The notes beneath the pieces were generated by a model. The model made no database searches. It saw nothing but the letters and a program-made list of their open reading frames with translations, and was not told the origin of the DNA. A stretch of DNA of 9,591 nucleotides from Planctomycetota bacterium. GTDB taxonomy: Bacteria > Planctomycetota > Planctomycetia > Pirellulales > UBA1268. Each line of letters opens with the position of its first letter. Positions within the stretch are counted from its first letter, which is position 1. Of the stretch, positions 6,769-9,591 are shown piece after piece. The DNA is taken from NCBI GenBank assembly GCA_003669255.1, contig QWPO01000158.1, positions 1 to 9,591 on the forward strand, in the 5' to 3' direction. A program made the position numbers and the translations under genes.

Positions 6769-6828
6769 TGAGGATGACGGCTAGAAGCACGCGCGGCCTT
6801 TGAGCTTCGTGTGCCGGGTCCGCGTTGA

Positions 6829-7074
6829 TCAGGCGCCGGGGCGACGGAAGTGCCGGTACGACTGGAGCACGTCGTGGAGGTCCGACGAGATCGTGACCTC
6901 GTCGTCGGCGAAGTCCGAGAGCCACGTGCGATGGCTGGCGACGGCGTCGGCCAGCAGCGGGAGGATCTCGCCGAGCGAGACTCGCACGCCCTGATCGGCC
7001 GATTCCTCGACTGCCGCGTACTCGCGGACCTTCAGATCGGGCTCGGTGTAGACCCGCAACTGTCGCATCGCCAT
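6829..7074 (-). CDS. Small acidic protein of unknown function
   Basis: An 81-aa product, MAMRQLRVYTEPD to YRHFRRPGA, that I cannot assign. The composition is natural rather than repeat-derived: acidic and helix-prone, with a hydrophobic core (SLGEILPLLADAVASHRTWLSDF) followed by DDEVTISSDLHDVLQSY. There is no signal peptide, membrane segment or cysteine. Three in-frame ATG codons lie close together (read leftward from 7080, 7074 and 7068). The one at 7074 is preferred because GGGAG ends 7 nt before it on the minus strand. It converges with gyrB and lies downstream of floA on the same strand, separated by a repeat-bearing spacer. The codon pattern and lack of a better competing frame support a real gene; homologues would be expected in related genomes. 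Confidence 0.65.
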   Translation of the reverse strand: MAMRQLRVYTEPDLKVREYAAVEESADQGVRVSLGEILPLLADAVASHRTWLSDFADDEVTISSDLHDVLQSYRHFRRPGA

Positions 7075-7128
7075 GGGCATTCTCCCTTGCCGTGGGCATC
7101 GCGAGGGCGGCTTTCGGGCTCTCACCCC

Positions 7129-7145
7129 ACCGTCATCCTGACGGT
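7129..7145. repeat. Perfect 7-bp-stem hairpin upstream of the small gene
   Basis: ACCGTCA-TCC-TGACGGT. On the plus strand it is followed 9 nt later by a T-rich tract, so it could act as a weak terminator for rightward transcripts. On the minus strand it would sit in the 5' region of the small gene and could be an operator. Confidence 0.5.
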
Positions 7146-7262
7146 CAACCGCTCTCTTCTTTTTTGATATCGGCAGGAATGGCCGTCAGGGTTTGGCCGA
7201 TTTCCCCACCTACACGGAATACGAGGGCCGCGGCAGGCGGCGGGCGGCACTCTGGAGCGTTT

Positions 7263-7341
7263 GGGAGATCCCCACGGCTCACGCCGTTGGGCTTCCTGGT
7301 CCGGGGAGATCCCCACGGCTCACGCCCTTGGGCTTCCTGGT
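7263..7341. repeat. Tandem 38-bp direct repeat forming two hairpins after floA
   Basis: Copies 7263-7300 and 7304-7341 have a period of 41 bp and differ at one base. Each holds a stem-loop with a 4-nt TCAC loop. Copy 1 pairs CCCCACGGC (7270-7278) with GCCGTTGGG (7283-7291), with one C/T mismatch; copy 2 (7311-7319 and 7324-7332) has one more mismatch. The second copy ends one base before the floA stop codon, so the pair may end floA transcription. It also resembles a dispersed palindromic repeat. Confidence 0.8.
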
Positions 7342-8310
7342 TCAGGCCCGCCCGCCCGGTTGCCCGGCGTTGGCCATCCGACCTGCCCGGAAGGCCTCGC
7401 CGATGCTTTTGGGAACCAGCGCCTCCGCCTGGAGCACGCGGGCTCGGTTCTCGGCTGTGGCGGCCTTCATCTCCTGCTCGCGGGCGATCGCCACGCTCCG
7501 CCGCTCCTCGGCCCTGGCGCGGGCCACGCGGGTGTCGGCCTCGGCCTGATCGGCCTGCAGCCGTGCCCCGATGTTCTCGCCCACCTCGATGTCGGCGATG
7601 TCGATCGAGACGATCTGAAACGCCGTCTGGGCGTCGAGGCCCCGCTGGAGCACCGCCTTCGAGATCGTGTCGGGATGCTCCATCACCTCGAAATGGCTGT
7701 CGGACGAACCGATCGAGGTGATGATCCCCTCGCCGACCCGGGCGATGATCGTCTCCTCGGTCGCGCCCCCGATGAGCTGCTGCAGGTTCGTCCGCACGGT
7801 GACGCGGGCCTTGATCTTGAGCTCAACGCCGTTCTTCGCGACGGCCGAAAGCGTCGATTTACCACTGGCCATGTCGGGGCAGTCGATCACCTTGGGATTG
7901 ACGCTGGTCTGCACTGCGTCGAGCACGTCGCGGCCGGCGATGTCGATCGCGCAGGCTCGGTCAAAGTCGAGGTCGAGGTCGGCCCGCTGTGCCGCGATCA
8001 GCGCCCGGATCACGCGGGGCACGTCGCCGCCGGCGAGGTAGTGGGCCTCAAGTCGCTGCGGCGTGATGTCGGGCCCGAGCCCCGCCTGGGTCGCCATGAT
8101 CCTGGCCTGGACGATCGTGCGGGCGTTGACCTTCCGGAGGCTCATGCCGAGCAGCTCCATGAATGTCACCCGCGCCTTCGACCAGTAGGCCTGAAACCAG
8201 AGTTGGCCGTAGTTGAAGACGAGCAGCAGCATCGTGAGCACGGCGAGCCCGATGATGATCGAAGCGCCGACGAGCAGTTCAGGCGGCAGGCCTGCAGGGC
8301 GAGGGTTCAC
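7342..8310 (-). CDS. floA: FloA-type flotillin-like membrane protein
   Basis: A membrane-anchored SPFH/flotillin-like protein of the FloA (YqfA) family, which in Bacillus forms membrane microdomain foci. The 322-aa product has one N-terminal membrane segment (about residues 12-32, LLVGASIIIGLAVLTMLLLV), then family blocks LEAHYLAGGDVPRVIRALI, AIDIAGRDVLDAVQTSVNPK, GGATEETIIARVGEGI, SIDIADIEVGENIG, and the charged helical stretch QADQAEADTRVARARAEERR ending near EALVPKSIGEAFRAGRM. Length fits the family (about 325-330). GTG 8310 is preferred because GGAG sits 8 nt upstream and the membrane segment then begins as usual; a TTG at 8382 would add 24 non-matching residues. Relative to Bacillus FloA there seems to be a short insertion (SGKSTLSAVAKNG) before the conserved ARVTVR strand. 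It lies between mnmA and the small gene, same strand, with related hairpins on both sides. Confidence 0.95.
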   Translation of the reverse strand: MNPRPAGLPPELLVGASIIIGLAVLTMLLLVFNYGQLWFQAYWSKARVTFMELLGMSLRKVNARTIVQARIMATQAGLGPDITPQRLEAHYLAGGDVPRVIRALIAAQRADLDLDFDRACAIDIAGRDVLDAVQTSVNPKVIDCPDMASGKSTLSAVAKNGVELKIKARVTVRTNLQQLIGGATEETIIARVGEGIITSIGSSDSHFEVMEHPDTISKAVLQRGLDAQTAFQIVSIDIADIEVGENIGARLQADQAEADTRVARARAEERRSVAIAREQEMKAATAENRARVLQAEALVPKSIGEAFRAGRMANAGQPGGRA

Positions 8311-8442
8311 GCGATCGGCTCCGGACGGGGCGGCTGTGGGAAGAGACCGACTCAAGCCTAGTTCGCGGATCGTCCCAGGCAAAATCGGCCGTTTCCCGGT
8401 GCCCAGCCGGGTTCTCCATGAGCCGCCCGCAGCCGCTCGTCC

Positions 8443-8522
8443 AAGCCCAACGCCGTGAGGCGTGGGGCGAACCGCCAGCAGAGGCCGCGCTCAGCGTGGT
8501 TCGCCCGCGGCCTTACGGCCGT
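8443..8522. repeat. Cluster of three hairpins between mnmA and floA
   Basis: First: CCCAACGCC-GTGA-GGCGTGGGG (8446-8454/8459-8467), the inverted counterpart of the repeats after floA. Second: an 11-position stem 8465-8475/8496-8506 with one G·U and a 20-nt loop. It shares 8465-8467 with the first, so the two cannot form together. Third: CGGCC-TTAC-GGCCG (8508-8512/8517-8521), followed by TCGGCTTTT on the plus strand. For mnmA (minus strand) these lie 46-120 nt past the stop and could be its terminator. The rest of 8311-8567 shows no gene. Confidence 0.65.
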
Positions 8523-8567
8523 CGGCTTTTACCATGCGATCGAGCTTGTGCTCATGTGTCATCCGTA

Positions 8568-9591
8568 TTAGCCTTCGATCCAGCCGCCGCCGAGGAGGCG
8601 GTCGCCGGCGTAGCAGACCGCCGGCTGGCCCGGGGAAATCGGCCCCGGGGAATGGTCGGGGCCGCCGGTGAACTCCGCCGTGAAGCGGTCTGCCGACAGC
8701 AGCGTGACCACGGCCGGGGCGGCTGTTCGTTGGGCGCGGCATTGCACGAGGCAGTCGAAGGATCCCGTTGGCGGCGCTTCAAGCCATGTGGCGCTGCCGG
8801 CGACGAGGCGTGTTTCTGGCACCTCGCTCCTGCTGCCGACGACCACGCGGCATGTTTCGGGCTCGATGCGGATCACGTGGAGCGGCGTGCCCACGGCGAT
8901 GCCCAATCCCTGCCGCTGACCAACGGTGAAGTGCTCGATTCCGGGATGGCGGCCGAGGACGCGGCCGCTTGAATCAACGATCTCGCCCGCCCGCGAGCCG
9001 CCGAGCCGATGCGCCACGAGCCGGGCATGCTCGCCCGGGGCGACGAAGCAGATCTCCTGGCTGTCGGGCTTGTCGGCCGTCACGAGTCCAAGCGCGGCGG
9101 CCCGGGCCCGTACGTCGGCCTTTGCCAGGCCGCCGACCGGGAGCATCATTCGTCGCAGCCGGTCTGGGCGGATGTCGAACAGCACGTACGACTGGTCGCG
9201 GGCCGTATCGAGGCCGCGGCGGAGCGCAGGGCCGCTGGGTTCTTGCTCGAGCCGGGCGTAGTGCCCGGTGGCGACATGCGCAGCGCCGATCGCGTCGGCG
9301 TGGTCAAAGAGCCTGCCGAACTTGATCCAAGCGTTGCAGCGGACGCACGGGTTTGGCGTGCGGCCGCTGCCGTAGTCGGCGGCGAACGCATCGATGATCT
9401 GCTCGAACTCCACCGAGAGATCGAGGGCGTAGAGCGGAATCCCGAGCCGGTCGGCGACCCGGCGGGCATCGAGGGCGTCGGTCGGGCTGCAGCAGCCCTG
9501 GTGTCCTGGCCGCGGCGACACGATCGCCAGCGGGTCGGCAGCTTCGGCGGGCGGGAGCACCGGCGCGGCGTGCCGCATGAACACGCCGACA
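8568..9591 (-). CDS. mnmA: tRNA-uridine 2-sulfurtransferase MnmA, N-terminus outside the window
   Basis: Thiolates the wobble uridine of tRNAs for Lys, Glu and Gln at position 34, using sulfur relayed from a cysteine desulfurase and ATP to adenylate the base. The frame is open through the right edge; the first visible residues, VGVFMRH, correspond to the strand after the PP-loop, so the SGGVDSS ATP motif and true start are missing. Present: GCCSPTDALDARRVADRLGIP, YGSGRTPNPCVRCNAWIKFG with the first catalytic Cys (near 9345), AATGHYAR-like VATGHYARL, DQSYVLFDI, DSQEICFV with the second catalytic Cys, HFTVGQRQGLGI, and the C-terminal barrel ending CYAGDRLLGGGWIEG. The stop is TAA (8568-8570). 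The two catalytic cysteines are both kept. Downstream on the same strand is floA, separated by a hairpin-rich spacer. Confidence 0.96.
   Translation of the reverse strand, partial: VGVFMRHAAPVLPPAEAADPLAIVSPRPGHQGCCSPTDALDARRVADRLGIPLYALDLSVEFEQIIDAFAADYGSGRTPNPCVRCNAWIKFGRLFDHADAIGAAHVATGHYARLEQEPSGPALRRGLDTARDQSYVLFDIRPDRLRRMMLPVGGLAKADVRARAAALGLVTADKPDSQEICFVAPGEHARLVAHRLGGSRAGEIVDSSGRVLGRHPGIEHFTVGQRQGLGIAVGTPLHVIRIEPETCRVVVGSRSEVPETRLVAGSATWLEAPPTGSFDCLVQCRAQRTAAPAVVTLLSADRFTAEFTGGPDHSPGPISPGQPAVCYAGDRLLGGGWIEG

Larger units (their letters stand above)
6510..6828. other. 319-bp intergenic spacer between convergent genes, rich in inverted repeats
   Basis: No convincing gene lies here. 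Open frames exist on the minus strand (for example 6520-6753), but their product is Arg/Pro/Ser-rich and shaped by the repeats. The spacer contains the palindrome GCAGGCCTGC (6547-6556), a 19-bp quasi-palindrome at 6598-6616 and a long stem-loop element at 6628-6768. One of these may end gyrB transcription, but none is followed by a T-run on the plus strand. Confidence 0.6.
7075..7341. other. Spacer between floA and the small gene, with hairpin and tandem repeat
   Basis: No gene was seen. It carries a perfect hairpin at 7129-7145, a short T-rich run at 7155-7165 (plus strand) and two tandem 38-bp repeats directly against the floA stop. The small gene's promoter should lie here. A TTGACC on the minus strand overlapping the hairpin is a possible -35, but no good -10 accompanies it. 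Confidence 0.5.

Noticed and set aside
7263..7341. CRISPR array
   Set aside because: Only two repeats, separated by 3 bp with no spacer of useful length and no cas gene nearby.
7840..7870. SGKST in FloA as a nucleotide-binding P-loop
   Set aside because: The leading glycines of GxxxxGK[ST] are lacking and it lies in a short loop insertion of a non-ATPase family.
7261..8361. Plus-strand 366-codon open frame opposite floA
   Set aside because: floA on the minus strand is unmistakable; this frame is its shadow, extended by the tandem repeat.

Overview
The window is GC-rich chromosomal DNA that looks like a bacterial replication-origin neighbourhood, most probably from a planctomycete of the Pirellulales type. 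That assignment is an inference. It rests on high GC, a FloA-type flotillin, a large GyrB, divergent housekeeping proteins and intergenic palindromic repeats; no rRNA or other decisive marker is present.

Layout of the left part (plus strand): a cysteine desulfurase lacking its N-terminus (1-1082); a short DnaA homologue (1149-2018); a 500-bp gene-free stretch with an AT-rich tract and two DnaA-box-like sites, read here as a candidate oriC (2019-2518); then dnaN (2519-3631), a DUF721/DciA gene (3655-3987) and gyrB (4029-6509). This resembles the classical dnaA-dnaN-recF-gyrB order, but recF is absent and dciA, a family of replicative-helicase loader/operator proteins, stands in its place.

Layout of the right part (minus strand): a small gene of unknown function (6829-7074), floA (7342-8310) and mnmA (8568 to the right edge, N-terminus missing). 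gyrB and the small gene converge on a 319-bp spacer that holds a 141-bp element closed by a 22-position stem. The spacers on both sides of floA carry related hairpins, with one apparent compensatory base-pair exchange.

The most unusual feature is the DnaA homologue. Its DNA-binding domain IV is well preserved, including GGRDHTT. The Walker A and Walker B motifs are unrecognisable, the sensor-II lid subdomain seems to be deleted, and domains I and II are missing. It sits where the replication initiator normally sits, next to a plausible origin. It could be an ATP-independent origin-binding protein, a regulator, or a decaying relic whose job has passed to a full-length DnaA elsewhere.

The dnaN, dciA and gyrB genes supply the sliding clamp, helicase loading and supercoiling for replication. 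The cysteine desulfurase and MnmA at the two ends belong to the same kind of pathway (sulfur transfer to tRNA wobble uridine), but they are far apart and on opposite strands.
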